A stretch of DNA of 61,448 bases from Cellulomonas endophytica (GCF_004123805.1 NZ_RWJX01000021.1:1-61448); one strand, 5' to 3'. Positions 28,133-36,473 are shown, numbered from the stretch's first letter. Numbers and translations are program-made. The notes: generated by a model not told the origin, from the letters alone.

Positions 28133-28510
28133 GGCACGTCCTCTCGTCGCGCACCCCGGGGGGCACGCGCTCGTGCAGGTCCGCCGGGCATCGCGCTCGC
28201 GGTGAGGACCTGCGGTCTCGGTTGTCGGTCCCGGCCGGTCGGACGGGGCCCCTGACGCCCCGAGGGCGCGACGCCGGGCGGACCCGGACCGTGTCGCGCC
28301 CACCCCGGACACGGGACCGCGGGGCGGCCGGACCAGGAGGAGGGCGTGCGAAGTCGACCGGTACGGACCGGTCGCAGGCCGATCGTACCGGACGTCGGCC
28401 TTGCGCCGGGACACGCGTGAGCCGCCCCCCGCCCAGCGCGTGACTCCGCCGCCCCCCGACCCCGGGTCCGACCGGGTCACGGCGCCGCCGTCCGGCCCCA
28501 CGCTGCGGTC
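28133..28510. other. Divergent region between rpsB and the M23 peptidase gene, no gene
   Basis: 378 bp without a convincing coding frame. It holds a candidate rpsB promoter at 28382-28387, a palindrome at 28356-28373 and, next to the M23 start, CACGCT at 28499-28504, 6 nt before the GTG. The leader of rpsB would be about 240 nt long if that promoter is used. Confidence 0.5.
28356..28387 (-). promoter_or_regulatory. Candidate rpsB promoter with palindrome at the transcript start
   Basis: Minus-strand -10 box TACGAT (28382-28387). Transcription would start near 28375, directly before the palindrome GACCGGT-ACGG-ACCGGTC (28356-28373). A matching -35 is not clear. The palindrome could be an operator or a 5' stem in the long rpsB leader. 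Confidence 0.4.
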
Positions 28511-29218
28511 GTGACCACGACCGACCGCGTCCCGGCACCCGCTGCGGTGCCCCGCCCAGCGCCCGATCCGGCGCGCGATCCAGCGCCCAATCCGGTGCCC
28601 GATCCGGTGCCCGATCCGGTGCCCATCCCGGCACCACCCGCCCGTGCCACCACGAGCAGGCCGCCGCGGGCGGGACGGCTGGCCGTCGCGGGGCTGCTCG
28701 TCGCGCTCGTGCTGGCGCCCTGGGTGGTCGACGGCGTGCGCACGCCCGCCGGGGCGGCCTCCCCCGTCGCCGGGGCGGTCGGTGCCGGCGCCGCGGGCGG
28801 CGCCGCCGGCTGGCGGTCGCCGGTGGCCGGCGGGACCTCGCCGTCCGTCCTGCGCCCGTTCGACCGGCCGGCGACCCCCTACGCGGCCGGCCACCGCGGC
28901 GTCGACCTCCCGGCCGGCGTCGGCGACCCCGTCCTGGCCCCCGCGGCCGGCGTGGTGGTGTTCGCGGGGCCGGTCGCGGGTCGGGGCGTGGTGACCGTCC
29001 GCCACGCCGACGGCCTGCGCTCGAGCCTGGAGCCCGTCGCGGGCGCACCGGCGGTCGGGACGACGGTCGCCGCGGGCACGGCGGTCGGCACGCTCGCCGC
29101 GCCCGCGGGGCACTGCCCGGGCCCGTGCCTGCACTGGGGCGTGCGCGCCGGCGAGGTCTACCTCGACCCGATGGCCCTGCTGGGGCCGCTGCCACGGGTC
29201 GTGCTCCTCCCGTGGTGA
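28511..29218 (+). CDS. M23 (LytM-type) peptidase-domain membrane protein
   Basis: A 235-residue protein: proline-rich cytoplasmic N-terminus (1-45), one membrane helix (about 56-73) and an extracytoplasmic M23 domain (about 100-225). Zinc-site residues visible are His128 and Asp132 in HRGVDLPAG and His208 in CLHWG. The first His of the usual HxH pair is Cys here (Cys206), so hydrolytic activity is uncertain, though the CLHWG form is familiar from relatives beside rpsB in actinobacteria. It would act on, or bind, peptidoglycan. The GTG start follows a CACGCT box by 6 nt. The N-terminus is encoded by six tandem 12-bp units. Confidence 0.85.
   Translation: MTTTDRVPAPAAVPRPAPDPARDPAPNPVPDPVPDPVPIPAPPARATTSRPPRAGRLAVAGLLVALVLAPWVVDGVRTPAGAASPVAGAVGAGAAGGAAGWRSPVAGGTSPSVLRPFDRPATPYAAGHRGVDLPAGVGDPVLAPAAGVVVFAGPVAGRGVVTVRHADGLRSSLEPVAGAPAVGTTVAAGTAVGTLAAPAGHCPGPCLHWGVRAGEVYLDPMALLGPLPRVVLLPW
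28559..28630 (+). repeat. Six tandem 12-bp units inside the M23 gene
   Basis: Units such as GTGCCCGATCCG and GCGCCCGATCCG follow each other without gaps; units 4 and 5 are identical. Each encodes one tetrapeptide of the (A/V)P(D/N)P type, giving a proline spacer before the membrane helix. The unit number could change by slippage without shifting the frame. Confidence 0.85.
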
Positions 29219-29295
29219 CCCCCCGGGTGACGCGGCGCCCGGCCGGACGTCGCGCGGGGCGACCCCGCCGGTCCGCGTCGGGGCGCCGCCGGCGG

Positions 29296-30228
29296 TCAGC
29301 CCAGCCGGAACCGCACCGCGCCGGCCGGGAGGGCGGCCCCGACGGTGCCGGTCCAGACGGCATAGGCGTTCGTGGTCGGGTCGAACCACCGCTCGAGCAC
29401 GGGATGCTCGCCCGGTGCGACGGGCCCGCCCGGCTCCACGTGGACCGTCGTCACGGCGTCCAGCGCGTCGGGGAGGGTGTACGACTTCTCCACGTCGAAC
29501 CACAGCACGCCCTGGCCGGTGCGGTCCTCCAGGTTCGTCAGCCCGCCCGCCAGGGCGTCGCGGACGGTCGCGGCGAAGGCAGCCCGGCGGGTCGCGACCT
29601 CCGCCAGCGCGGCGGTCACGTCGGCGAAGTCCACGCCGGCGAGGTCCTCCGGGTCGAGCAGCCACCACCCGCTCTCGAGCAGCGCCACGACGGTCGGCTC
29701 GTCGAAGCGGTAGCGCAGGACGCGGGCCGGGACCCCGCCGACCACGGCGTAGGGCGGGACGTCCTTCGTGACGACCGCGCCCGCGCCGAGCACCGCACCC
29801 GTGCCGACCGTCACGCCGGGCAGCACCGTCACCTTGTGCCCGATCCAGACGTCGTGGCCGATGCGCACGCGCGCGGTCGGCAGCACCTCGGTGATCTCGA
29901 TCGGGTCGATGTCGTAGCCCGGCTGGTCCGGGAAGTGGCCGCGGAAGTACTGGAACGGGTGCGTGGACAGCAGGTGGGTCGGGTGCGGCTTGGCACCGAT
30001 CTCGACGTTCCGGGCGATCGAGCAGAAGCTGCCGATGTCCGCGTCCGCGACCACGGAGCCGTTCCCGAGGTACGTGTACTTGCCGACCGTGCACCCGTCC
30101 TCGAGCCGCGCGGTCCCGTACAGACGGACCGGGGGCGTCAGGGCGACGTCCCGCCCCACGTGTGCCGCGCGGTCGGTGCTCCCCCGGCGCGTCGCGTTGG
30201 TCAGGGCCGGCAGCGTGGACGCACTCAC
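29296..30228 (-). CDS. Hexapeptide-repeat (left-handed beta-helix) acetyltransferase with C-terminal extension
   Basis: A 310-residue product. Residues about 40-200 form hexapeptide repeats ([67 protein letters not shown]) with the xenobiotic-acetyltransferase-like loop containing [12 protein letters not shown], whose His is the likely catalytic base. The last 100 residues (with [15 protein letters not shown]) are an added domain I do not recognise. The acceptor could be a sugar or a small molecule. The GTG at 30228 is preferred: a longer frame to 30357 would run into the terminator of the sigma gene. It is convergent with the M23 gene. Confidence 0.8.
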   Translation of the reverse strand: MSASTLPALTNATRRGSTDRAAHVGRDVALTPPVRLYGTARLEDGCTVGKYTYLGNGSVVADADIGSFCSIARNVEIGAKPHPTHLLSTHPFQYFRGHFPDQPGYDIDPIEITEVLPTARVRIGHDVWIGHKVTVLPGVTVGTGAVLGAGAVVTKDVPPYAVVGGVPARVLRYRFDEPTVVALLESGWWLLDPEDLAGVDFADVTAALAEVATRRAAFAATVRDALAGGLTNLEDRTGQGVLWFDVEKSYTLPDALDAVTTVHVEPGGPVAPGEHPVLERWFDPTTNAYAVWTGTVGAALPAGAVRFRLG

Positions 30229-30344
30229 CCCGGTCGCATCGGCACGCGCGGCCGCTGCCCTGAGCCGCTGCGGCACCCCGCGGACGGGACGGGACCGCCG
30301 GAGGGCGCGACCGGCCGACGGACGGAGCCGCCGGGGTGCACGAG

Positions 30345-30376
30345 CGAGGCCCGCCACCGGGGGGTGGCGGGCCTCG
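30345..30376 (-). terminator. Terminator of the sigma factor gene
   Basis: 14-bp perfect stem (CGAGGCCCGCCACC, loop GGGG, GGTGGCGGGCCTCG), starting 31 bp past the sigma gene stop. It also blocks read-through into the acetyltransferase gene. Confidence 0.8.
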
Positions 30377-30406
30377 GGTCGTGCCGGGCGGTCGGGGACG
30401 CCGGGG

Positions 30407-31351
30407 TCAGCCCTGCTCGGCGGCGACGAGCTTCGTGCGCAGCTTGGCGACGGCGGCGGTGTGCATCTGGGAGACGCGGGACTCCGTCACGCCGAGGACG
30501 CGGCCGATCTCGGCGAGCGTCTTGTTCTCGAAGTAGTAGAGGACGACGACCATGCGCTCGCGGTCGTTGAGCTGCTCGACGGCGCGGGACAGCAGGAAGG
30601 AGGTCTCCTGCGCCTCGACCGAGCCGGCCGGGTCCTCGGCGCGGGCGTCGGCGAGGGTGTCGCCGAGGGAGGAGGAGCCGTCCTCGCCGCCCAGCAGCTC
30701 GTCGAGCGCGGCCACGTTCGTCGTCGCGAGCTGGCTGTAGGTCGAGCGGAGCTCGCCGACCTCGACGCCGAGCTCGCCGGCGACCTCGGGCATCGTCGGG
30801 GCGCGGTGCAGGCGGCCCTCGAGCTCGCCGTAGGCGCGGTCGACCGCACGGGCCTTGGAGCGGACGGAGCGCGGGACCCAGTCGAGGGAGCGCAGCTCGT
30901 CGATGATGGCGCCACGGACGCGGGCGGCGGCGTAGGACTCGAACTTCACGGAGCGGCCGAGCTCGTACTTCTCGATCGCGTCGATGAGGCCGAACATGCC
31001 GTAGGAGACCAGGTCGCCCTGCTCCACGCTGCTCGGCAGGCGCATGCCGAGGCGGCCGGCGACGGAGCTGACGAGGGGGGCGTAGTGGAGGATGAGCTGC
31101 TCGCGGCTGCGGGTGCAGCCCGTCGCCTTGAAGGCCGTCCACAGGGCGTCGACCTCGGAGACCGCGCCGGGGGCGGGCAGCTCGGCGGGGGTGCGCTGCG
31201 CGGGGACGAGGGCGGCCGGGACGGCGGCGTCGACGACCTCGGTGCGCTGCGTCGGGATCACGCCGGCCGGGGCGGTGCCGGCGGCGGACATCCGGCGGGC
31301 GAGGGCCGCGACCGGGGTGGACGCGAGAACGAGGGAGCCGTGCTGCGCCAT
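30407..31351 (-). CDS. RNA polymerase sigma factor, WhiG/FliA family
   Basis: Directs RNA polymerase to motility or developmental promoters. The 314-residue product has a non-conserved N-terminus (1-65), region 2 at about 80-165 ([62 protein letters not shown]), region 3 (about 170-215) and region 4 at about 255-310 ([39 protein letters not shown]). DWVPRSVR and the ESRVSQ helix are typical of WhiG/FliA. The ATG at 31351 has AGGA upstream; a TTG at 31390 lies inside the riboswitch and is rejected. The 5' leader is a cyclic-di-nucleotide riboswitch. In Streptomyces WhiG is held by the c-di-GMP-binding anti-sigma RsiG, so the same messenger may act here through RNA. Confidence 0.93.
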   Translation of the reverse strand: MAQHGSLVLASTPVAALARRMSAAGTAPAGVIPTQRTEVVDAAVPAALVPAQRTPAELPAPGAVSEVDALWTAFKATGCTRSREQLILHYAPLVSSVAGRLGMRLPSSVEQGDLVSYGMFGLIDAIEKYELGRSVKFESYAAARVRGAIIDELRSLDWVPRSVRSKARAVDRAYGELEGRLHRAPTMPEVAGELGVEVGELRSTYSQLATTNVAALDELLGGEDGSSSLGDTLADARAEDPAGSVEAQETSFLLSRAVEQLNDRERMVVVLYYFENKTLAEIGRVLGVTESRVSQMHTAAVAKLRTKLVAAEQG

Positions 31352-31360
31352 GAGAGCGTC

Positions 31361-31364
31361 CTGT
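31361..31364 (-). promoter_or_regulatory. Ribosome-binding site of the sigma gene, next to the riboswitch
   Basis: AGGA on the minus strand, 9 nt before the ATG. It begins two bases beyond the last clearly conserved aptamer bases (GGGCTACCGAAC), so folding of the aptamer could cover or free it. Confidence 0.5.
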
Positions 31365-31366
31365 CT

Positions 31367-31437
31367 GTTCGGTAGCCCGGCTGACCTCAAGGGTCCCGTG
31401 GCTTTGCGTCCCCTCCTCGCGGAGGGTTTGCCTGTTC
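31367..31437 (-). ncRNA. Cyclic di-GMP-I (GEMM-I) class riboswitch aptamer in the sigma gene leader
   Basis: Reading the minus strand 5' to 3', the conserved blocks occur in the right order: ACAGGCAAACC (31425-31435), a hairpin CCCTCC-GCGA-GGAGGG closed by a GNRA tetraloop, GGGGACGCAAAGCC (31400-31413), a second stem with GACC-CTTGA-GGTC and CGG/CCG pairing, then CAGCC and GGGCTACCGAAC (31367-31378). The GGC of the first block can pair with the GCC of the third to form the central helix, and the tetraloop and receptor-like elements are placed as in the Vibrio Vc2 RNA. The aptamer begins a few nt after the predicted transcript start and ends 15 nt before the ATG. Ligand choice (c-di-GMP versus 3',3'-cGAMP) depends on a single base and is not settled here. 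Confidence 0.9.
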
Positions 31438-31450
31438 GCTGACGTGGAGA

Positions 31451-31480
31451 ACGTTAGGGCACATCCGGGCCTGCGGACAA
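31451..31480 (-). promoter_or_regulatory. Promoter of the riboswitch-sigma gene transcript
   Basis: Minus strand: -35 TTGTCC (31475-31480), 18-bp spacer, -10 TAACGT (31451-31456). Transcription would start near 31444, so the riboswitch is at the very 5' end of the mRNA. This is a vegetative-type promoter. Confidence 0.7.
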
Positions 31481-31724
31481 GGGGATTCGGGCGGGATTGG
31501 TCGGACGCGGGCAGATCCGGACTGCTCCACCCGTGTGACCTGCCGCTCTATCGCGACCGTGCGGTCCGCTTTCACCCGCTGCCCGCCTCAAGGAGGCGGT
31601 CGGACGCCGCCGCGGGGTGCCGGAGGACGGAGCGGTCGACCCGACGGGGACGTCCGGCGGACGGGCGGGCCGGCGGACGGGTGAGGTCACGGCGCGCGGC
31701 TGGGCGAGGCGGAGGTGCGAGGCC
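31481..31724. other. xerC-sigma gene spacer
   Basis: About 244 bp without a gene. It contains a small hairpin at 31583-31599 (CCGCCTC, loop AAG, GAGGCGG) that may end the xerC transcript. Nothing else recognised. Confidence 0.4.
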
Positions 31725-32657
31725 TCAGGCGCGCGGGTGGGCGAGGGCGTACGCGCTGCGGAGCCGCTCGGCCGAGACGTGGGTGTAGCGCTGCGTCGTC
31801 GCCAGGGAGGAGTGCCCGAGGACCTCCTGCACGGACCGCAGGTCGGACCCGCCCTCGAGGAGGTGGGTGGCCGCCGCGTGCCGCAGCCCGTGGGGTGCGA
31901 CGTCGGCGACCTGGACGAGCCCTGCCGCGTCGTGGACGACGGTGCGAACCTGCCGCTGGTCCATCCGGCCACCGCGCCGGCCGAGCAGCAGCGCCGACCC
32001 CGAGCCGGCGTGCACGAGCTGCGGGCGCCCGACGTCCACCCACCGCGCCAGCGCCTCCGCGGCCGGCCGGCCGAACGGCACCACCCGCTCCTTGCCGCCC
32101 TTGCCCATGACGCGGAGCAGCCGCTGCCCGAGGTCGGCGTCCCCCACGTCGGCCGCGCACAGCTCGCCGACGCGGGTGCCGGTGCCGTAGAGCAGCTCGA
32201 GCACGGCCCAGTCCCGCAGGAGCACCGGCTCGTCCTCCGCCGCGCGGTCCCGCGCCGCGTCGAGCAGGCGTGCCACGTCCGGCGCGGGCAGCACCGTGGG
32301 CAGGGCCGCCCGGGCGCGCGCCCCGGCGAGGCGCGCCGCCGGGTCGGTGGCCGTCCGGCCCGTCCGGGTCGCCCAGGCGAAGAACGTGCGTGCGGCCGCG
32401 GTCCGCCGCGCGAGGGTGCCGCGGCTGCGCTGCGCACCCGCCATCGCGGCGAGCCAGGACCGCAGCGTGGCGAGGTCCACCTCGTCGAGAGTGGCGCGTC
32501 CGTGCCGGGCGGCGTAGGAGAGCAGGTGCTCCAGGTCCCCGCGGTACGCGCGCACGGTGTGGCGGGCCAGCCCGCGCTCGGCGTCGAGGTGCTGCACGAA
32601 GTCGGCGACGAGCGCGGCCCGGGCGGGGGCCCCGGGGACGATCGCGATGGACGGCAC
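31725..32657 (-). CDS. xerC: Tyrosine recombinase XerC/XerD-type
   Basis: Resolves chromosome dimers at dif. The 310-residue product has the SAM-like N-terminal core-binding domain (15-105) and the catalytic domain with Arg162 (GTGTRVGEL), a lysine near 186-189 (GKGGKE), His256 and Arg259 (HGLRHAAATH), His282 (LGHSS) and nucleophile Tyr291 (RYTHVS), all present. The position between dprA and the whiG-type gene is where actinobacterial XerC is commonly found, so XerC is favoured over a phage integrase. The GTG start follows CACCGT (32664-32669) by 6 nt. Confidence 0.9.
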   Translation of the reverse strand: MPSIAIVPGAPARAALVADFVQHLDAERGLARHTVRAYRGDLEHLLSYAARHGRATLDEVDLATLRSWLAAMAGAQRSRGTLARRTAAARTFFAWATRTGRTATDPAARLAGARARAALPTVLPAPDVARLLDAARDRAAEDEPVLLRDWAVLELLYGTGTRVGELCAADVGDADLGQRLLRVMGKGGKERVVPFGRPAAEALARWVDVGRPQLVHAGSGSALLLGRRGGRMDQRQVRTVVHDAAGLVQVADVAPHGLRHAAATHLLEGGSDLRSVQEVLGHSSLATTQRYTHVSAERLRSAYALAHPRA

Positions 32658-32777
32658 GGGGTCACGGTGCTCGGTGCCCCGACCGCCGGGCGGGAGGCGC
32701 GCCGCACGGCCCGCGGCGCGCCGCCCGTCCGGGTCTCAGCCCCGCCGCAGGCCGGGTCCTCGCCGGGGCGTTCCCCT

Positions 32778-32795
32778 CCGGCGGGTCCCCGCCGG
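32778..32795 (-). terminator. Hairpin directly after dprA
   Basis: CCGGCGGG, 2-nt centre TC, CCCGCCGG; it lies immediately past the dprA stop (2 bp). In practice the loop would be 4 nt with a 7-bp stem. Confidence 0.5.
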
Positions 32796-32797
32796 GG

Positions 32798-34357
32798 TCA
32801 CGGCCGTCGGAGGCGCCAGCCCGACGACGTGCGCTCGGCCGTCCCGTCGAGCTCGAGGAGCGCCAGGACGCCCTGGGCCTCCCCCGCGGTGACGCCGGCC
32901 GCGGCGGCGACCGCCGCGGGGGACCTGCCCACGCGGGTCGGCAGGGCGTCCCGCACCCGGGCGCGGACCGGGTCCTCCGGGGCACCGGGCGCGTCCGCCT
33001 CCGGCCCCCGTCCCGCTGCCCGCACCCGCTGCGCCTCGTCCGCGAGTCCCGGCGACCGGTCGCCCGGGGGCGGGGCTGAGCCGGGGTCCGGAGCCGCTGC
33101 ACCGGCGCCGTGCGGGCCGAGGCCCGGACCGGGCTCCGGGTGGTCCCCGACGCCCGCCGCACCGGGCACGGCGACGGTCGCCGGACCGATGGGCCCGACG
33201 AGCTCCCGGAGGTCGTCGGCGCAGGTCACGAGGGTGGCGATCCCCTCCCGCACCAGGCGGTGGCACCCGGCGGAGGCCACCGAGGTCACCGGGCCCGGCA
33301 CGACCCCGAGGGGTCGCAGCAGCCCTGCGGCGTGCCGCGCCGTGCTCAGCGCCCCCGACCGCCACGCCGCCTCCACCACCACGGTGCCCTGGGTCAGGGC
33401 CGCGATGAGCCGGTTGCGCAGCAGGAACCGGCTGCGCAGGGGCAGCGTGCCCGGGGGCGCCTCGCTCAGCAGCGCGCCGCCGGCGGCGAGGACCTCCGCG
33501 AAGAGCCGGCCGTGCGCCGCCGGGTACGACCGGTCCACGCCGCCGGCCAGGACCACCACCGTCGGTCCGCCGGCCGCGAGCGCCCCGCGGTGCGCGGCCG
33601 CGTCGATGCCGAAGGCACCGCCGGAGACGACGGCGAGCCCGCTCTCCGCGGCCCCGGACGCCAGCGTGCGGGCGACGTGCTCGCCGTAGGCCGTGGCCGC
33701 CCGCGCACCGACGAGGGCCACCGTCCGCCCGGCGGGCAGCCTGCCCCGCACCCAGAGGCAGAAGGGGGTCGCCGCCTCCAGGTCCTCGACGGGGAGCGGC
33801 CACACCGGGTCCCCGGGGACGAGCAGCTGCCCGCCCGCGGCGGTGTGCGCCTCCAGCGCCGTGGCCGCACCGGCCACGACGCCGGGCGCGCGGACCGCCC
33901 ACCGCTCGAGGGCCCGCACGACGACGCGCCGGCGACGGGTCACGTCCTCCGGCGCGTCGCCGGGCAGCGGTGCGTCCAGGCCGCGGAGCTCCCCCAGCGG
34001 GCCGAGGACCCGGTCCGCGGCTGCGCCGGCGGCCACGCGCCCGGCCGCGGCGCACACCTCCTCGAGCGCCGTCGCCGGCCCGAGGGCACCGACGAGCAGG
34101 GCCGCCACCGGGTCGGCCGGCTCCGCCAGCCCCGACCACGCCGCGAGGGCCAGCCGCTCGGCGTCGGACCCGGCGACGCCACCCACGACCGCGGTCGCCG
34201 GCGCACCACCCCCGGCCGCCGCCCGGTCCGCCCACGCCCCGGCCGTCGTCCTCGCCACCCCGACCGCCACCCCGACCGTGACCCCGTCCGCCACCCCGTC
34301 CGTCAGCGCGTCCCACGAGCCGCTCCCGGGGGACGACGGCACCGCACCCGCGCTCAC
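32798..34357 (-). CDS. dprA: DNA-processing protein DprA
   Basis: Protects incoming single-stranded DNA and loads RecA in transformation. The 519-residue product is longer than usual (about 300-400). It has an N-terminal low-complexity part with tetrapeptide repeats (about 15-35), a SAM-like region, the Rossmann core with ALVGARAATAYGEHVA, VSGGAFGIDAAAHRGAL and LSEAPPGTLPLRSRFLLRNR, a proline/glycine-rich linker (about 390-450) and a C-terminal winged-helix (about 455-519). The GTG start overlaps the comM stop (GTGA). Together with comM and yraN it forms a coupled set. Confidence 0.92.
   Translation of the reverse strand: MSAGAVPSSPGSGSWDALTDGVADGVTVGVAVGVARTTAGAWADRAAAGGGAPATAVVGGVAGSDAERLALAAWSGLAEPADPVAALLVGALGPATALEEVCAAAGRVAAGAAADRVLGPLGELRGLDAPLPGDAPEDVTRRRRVVVRALERWAVRAPGVVAGAATALEAHTAAGGQLLVPGDPVWPLPVEDLEAATPFCLWVRGRLPAGRTVALVGARAATAYGEHVARTLASGAAESGLAVVSGGAFGIDAAAHRGALAAGGPTVVVLAGGVDRSYPAAHGRLFAEVLAAGGALLSEAPPGTLPLRSRFLLRNRLIAALTQGTVVVEAAWRSGALSTARHAAGLLRPLGVVPGPVTSVASAGCHRLVREGIATLVTCADDLRELVGPIGPATVAVPGAAGVGDHPEPGPGLGPHGAGAAAPDPGSAPPPGDRSPGLADEAQRVRAAGRGPEADAPGAPEDPVRARVRDALPTRVGRSPAAVAAAAGVTAGEAQGVLALLELDGTAERTSSGWRLRRP
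34254..34313 (-). repeat. Five tandem 12-bp units at the start of dprA
   Basis: On the plus strand: GCCACCCCGACC twice, then GTGACCCCGTCC, GCCACCCCGTCC and GTCAGCGCGTCC. They encode (D/V)GV(A/T)-type tetrapeptides in the variable N-terminus of DprA. The unit length is the same as that of the M23 gene repeat at 28559. Confidence 0.8.
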
Positions 34358-35877
34358 AGGCCGGTCCCTCGCGTCCGCAGCCACACGGCACGGCCCACGT
34401 CGCCGGCGTCCGGGGTCGTCCGTCCCGCGAGGTCCGCCAGGGTCCACGCCACGCGCACGACGCGGTCGACCCCGCGCCGGCTCAGCGTGCCGCGGTCCAC
34501 GGCACGCTCGAGCTCGCGCAGCGGGGCCGCCGACGACCCCCACCGCTCGCGCAGCCAGGCGCCGGGGACCTCGCCGTTCGCCCGCCAGGGCGTGCCCCCG
34601 AGGCGCTCGCGCGCCGCGTCCCGCGCGGCCCGCACCCGGGCCGCCACAACGGCGGTCCCGTCCCCCGCCACGGCCCGGGACGGCACGGGCCCGACCTCCA
34701 CCTGCAGGTCGACGCGGTCGAGAAGCGGGCCGCTCAGCTTGGTGAAGTAGCGACGGCGCTGCTCGGACCGGCACGTGCAGCCGGCGCCGGTGCCGGTCCC
34801 CCGGCCGCACGGGCACGGGTTCGCCGCCAGGACGAGCTGGAAGCGCGCCGGGTAGCGCGCGGCGCCGGCGGCGCGGTGCAGGACGAGCTCCCCGTGCTCG
34901 AGCGGCTGGCGCAGCGACTGGAGCACCGCGGGGCTGAATTCCGGCGCCTCGTCGAGGAACAGCACCCCGCGGTGGGCGCGCGACGCCGCGCCGGGCCGGG
35001 GCATCCCGGACCCGCCGCCGACGATGCTGGCCGGCGTCGCGGTGTGGTGCGGGTCCTCGTAGGGCGGGCGCCGCAGGAGGCCGCCCGCGGGGTCGAAGGT
35101 GCCGGCCACGGAGTGCACGGCCGTGACCTCCACGGCCTCCGCCTCGTCGAGGTCGGGCAGGACGCCCGGGAGCCGCTCGGCGAGCATCGTCTTGCCCACC
35201 CCCGGCGGGCCGACGAGCAGCAGGTGGTGCCCGCCCGCGGCCGCCACCTCCACCCCGAGCCGCGCCTCCTCCTGCCCCGCCACGTCGGCGAGGTCCAGGT
35301 GACGCCCGGCCGGCAGCGACGCGGCCGCCGGCGCGACGGGGTCCACGTCGGGGACCGGGAGGGCCGCGCCCCACCCGGCCGCCACCTCCGCCAGGCTCGC
35401 GGCACCGTGGACGCGGGCGCCGGGCACGAGCGCCGCCTCGGCCGCGTTCGCCGCGGGCACCACCACGTCCGGCAGGCCGGCGGCCACGGCGGCGGCGACG
35501 GCGGGCAGCACGCCCCGCACGGGCCGCAGGCGTCCGTCCAGCCCGAGCTCCCCGACGTGCAGGGCCCGTGCCGCCCGGGGGTCGGGCAGCACACCCGCGC
35601 CCGCCAGCACGGCGACCGCGACCGCGAGGTCGAAGCCCGCGCCCGACTTCGGCAGCCCGGCGGGCGAGAGGTTCACGGTGATGCGGCGGTTCGGCCAGGC
35701 GATGCCCGAGGCCGTCACCGCGGCGCGGACCCGGTCGCGCGCCTCCGACAGCGACGCGTCCGGCAGGCCCACGAGGGCGAAGGCCGGCAGGGACGGCGCC
35801 AGGAACGCCTCCACCTCGACGACGTGCGCCGCGAGGCCGACGAGCGCGACGGCGCGGGTGCGCCCCAGCCCGGTCAC
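34354..35877 (-). CDS. comM: YifB/ComM-family Mg-chelatase-like AAA+ ATPase
   Basis: Helicase that promotes branch migration in natural transformation (known for ComM in Vibrio and Haemophilus). The 507 residues show an N-terminal Lon-like domain ([37 protein letters not shown]), Walker A GPPGVGKT (223-230), Walker B GVLFLDEAPEF, and a zinc-finger-like insert with CPCGRG and CTC before RRYFTKLSGPLLDRVDL. The GTG start directly follows the yraN stop and its stop overlaps dprA. Confidence 0.95.
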   Translation of the reverse strand: MTGLGRTRAVALVGLAAHVVEVEAFLAPSLPAFALVGLPDASLSEARDRVRAAVTASGIAWPNRRITVNLSPAGLPKSGAGFDLAVAVAVLAGAGVLPDPRAARALHVGELGLDGRLRPVRGVLPAVAAAVAAGLPDVVVPAANAAEAALVPGARVHGAASLAEVAAGWGAALPVPDVDPVAPAAASLPAGRHLDLADVAGQEEARLGVEVAAAGGHHLLLVGPPGVGKTMLAERLPGVLPDLDEAEAVEVTAVHSVAGTFDPAGGLLRRPPYEDPHHTATPASIVGGGSGMPRPGAASRAHRGVLFLDEAPEFSPAVLQSLRQPLEHGELVLHRAAGAARYPARFQLVLAANPCPCGRGTGTGAGCTCRSEQRRRYFTKLSGPLLDRVDLQVEVGPVPSRAVAGDGTAVVAARVRAARDAARERLGGTPWRANGEVPGAWLRERWGSSAAPLRELERAVDRGTLSRRGVDRVVRVAWTLADLAGRTTPDAGDVGRAVWLRTRGTGL

Positions 35878-36234
35878 CTACGCCACCCCGACGAGGTGCT
35901 CGACGACGGGCTCCGCGCCCGGGTGCAGCACCACCGCCACGACGTCGACGCGGACCTCGGCCGCGTGCTCCTCGTGCTCCACGAGCCACCGGGCCAGGAG
36001 CCGGCGCAGCCGGGCCACCTTCGCGGGCGTCACCGCCTCGGCCGGCGTGCCGAAGCGCTGCGACCGGCGGGTCTTCACCTCGACCGCGACGAGCCGGTCG
36101 CCGTCGCGGGCGACCAGGTCCAGCTCCCCCGCGGCGCACCGCCAGTTGCGGTCCAGCACCGTCCACCCCGCCGCGCCCAGCCGCGCCGCCACCAGGTCCT
36201 CGCCGTAGCGCCCGACCCTGTCCTTCTCCGCCAT
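35878..36234 (-). CDS. YraN/UPF0102 family protein (restriction-endonuclease-like fold)
   Basis: A 118-residue protein with RYGEDLVAARLGAAGWTVLDRN, GELDLVARDGDRLVAVEVKTRR and a predicted core Asp/Glu-x-Lys set (E..D..EVK) of a PD-(D/E)XK-type nuclease fold. Activity is not established for the family. ATG start with a GGAGGTGG ribosome-binding site. It lies just upstream of comM, as in many bacteria. Confidence 0.93.
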   Translation of the reverse strand: MAEKDRVGRYGEDLVAARLGAAGWTVLDRNWRCAAGELDLVARDGDRLVAVEVKTRRSQRFGTPAEAVTPAKVARLRRLLARWLVEHEEHAAEVRVDVVAVVLHPGAEPVVEHLVGVA

Positions 36235-36473
36235 GGGACCACCTCCACGCCGGAGCGTGCCGGGGGCGGGGGCCGGTGGGGACGCGTGCCGGCCGTTCCC
36301 GGGAGGGACCGGGTCGACCCCGGGGCTGGGGACGGCTCGGCCGGGCCAGCGGTGGGATCAGAGCGGTGGCGTGGCATCACCGCGGTGGGACCAGCGCGAT
36401 CGGGTCACCGCTGGGACCGACGAGGCCCGCCAGCAGGGCGGGCGACGGCGGGCGACGGCCCGCCGACGGCCCG
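36235..36473. other. DUF2469-yraN spacer
   Basis: 239 bp without a gene. It contains two near copies of GCGGTGGGAYCA (36349-36360 and 36382-36393) and a terminator hairpin near its end. Probably also holds the yraN promoter; no clear boxes seen. Confidence 0.35.
36446..36465 (-). terminator. Hairpin after the DUF2469 gene
   Basis: CGGCGGGC, loop GACG, GCCCGCCG: perfect 8-bp stem 8 bp past the DUF2469 stop. It would end the lepB-rnhB-DUF2469 transcript. Confidence 0.65.

Noticed and set aside
30229..30357. N-terminal extension of the acetyltransferase to 30357
   Set aside because: It would begin inside the sigma gene terminator, and the added 43 residues are Arg/Pro/Ala-rich without similarity to the fold.
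31352..31390. TTG at 31390 as an upstream start for the sigma factor (13 more residues)
   Set aside because: It would place the coding start inside the riboswitch aptamer (loop of the second stem). The ATG at 31351 has a ribosome-binding site and fits homologues.
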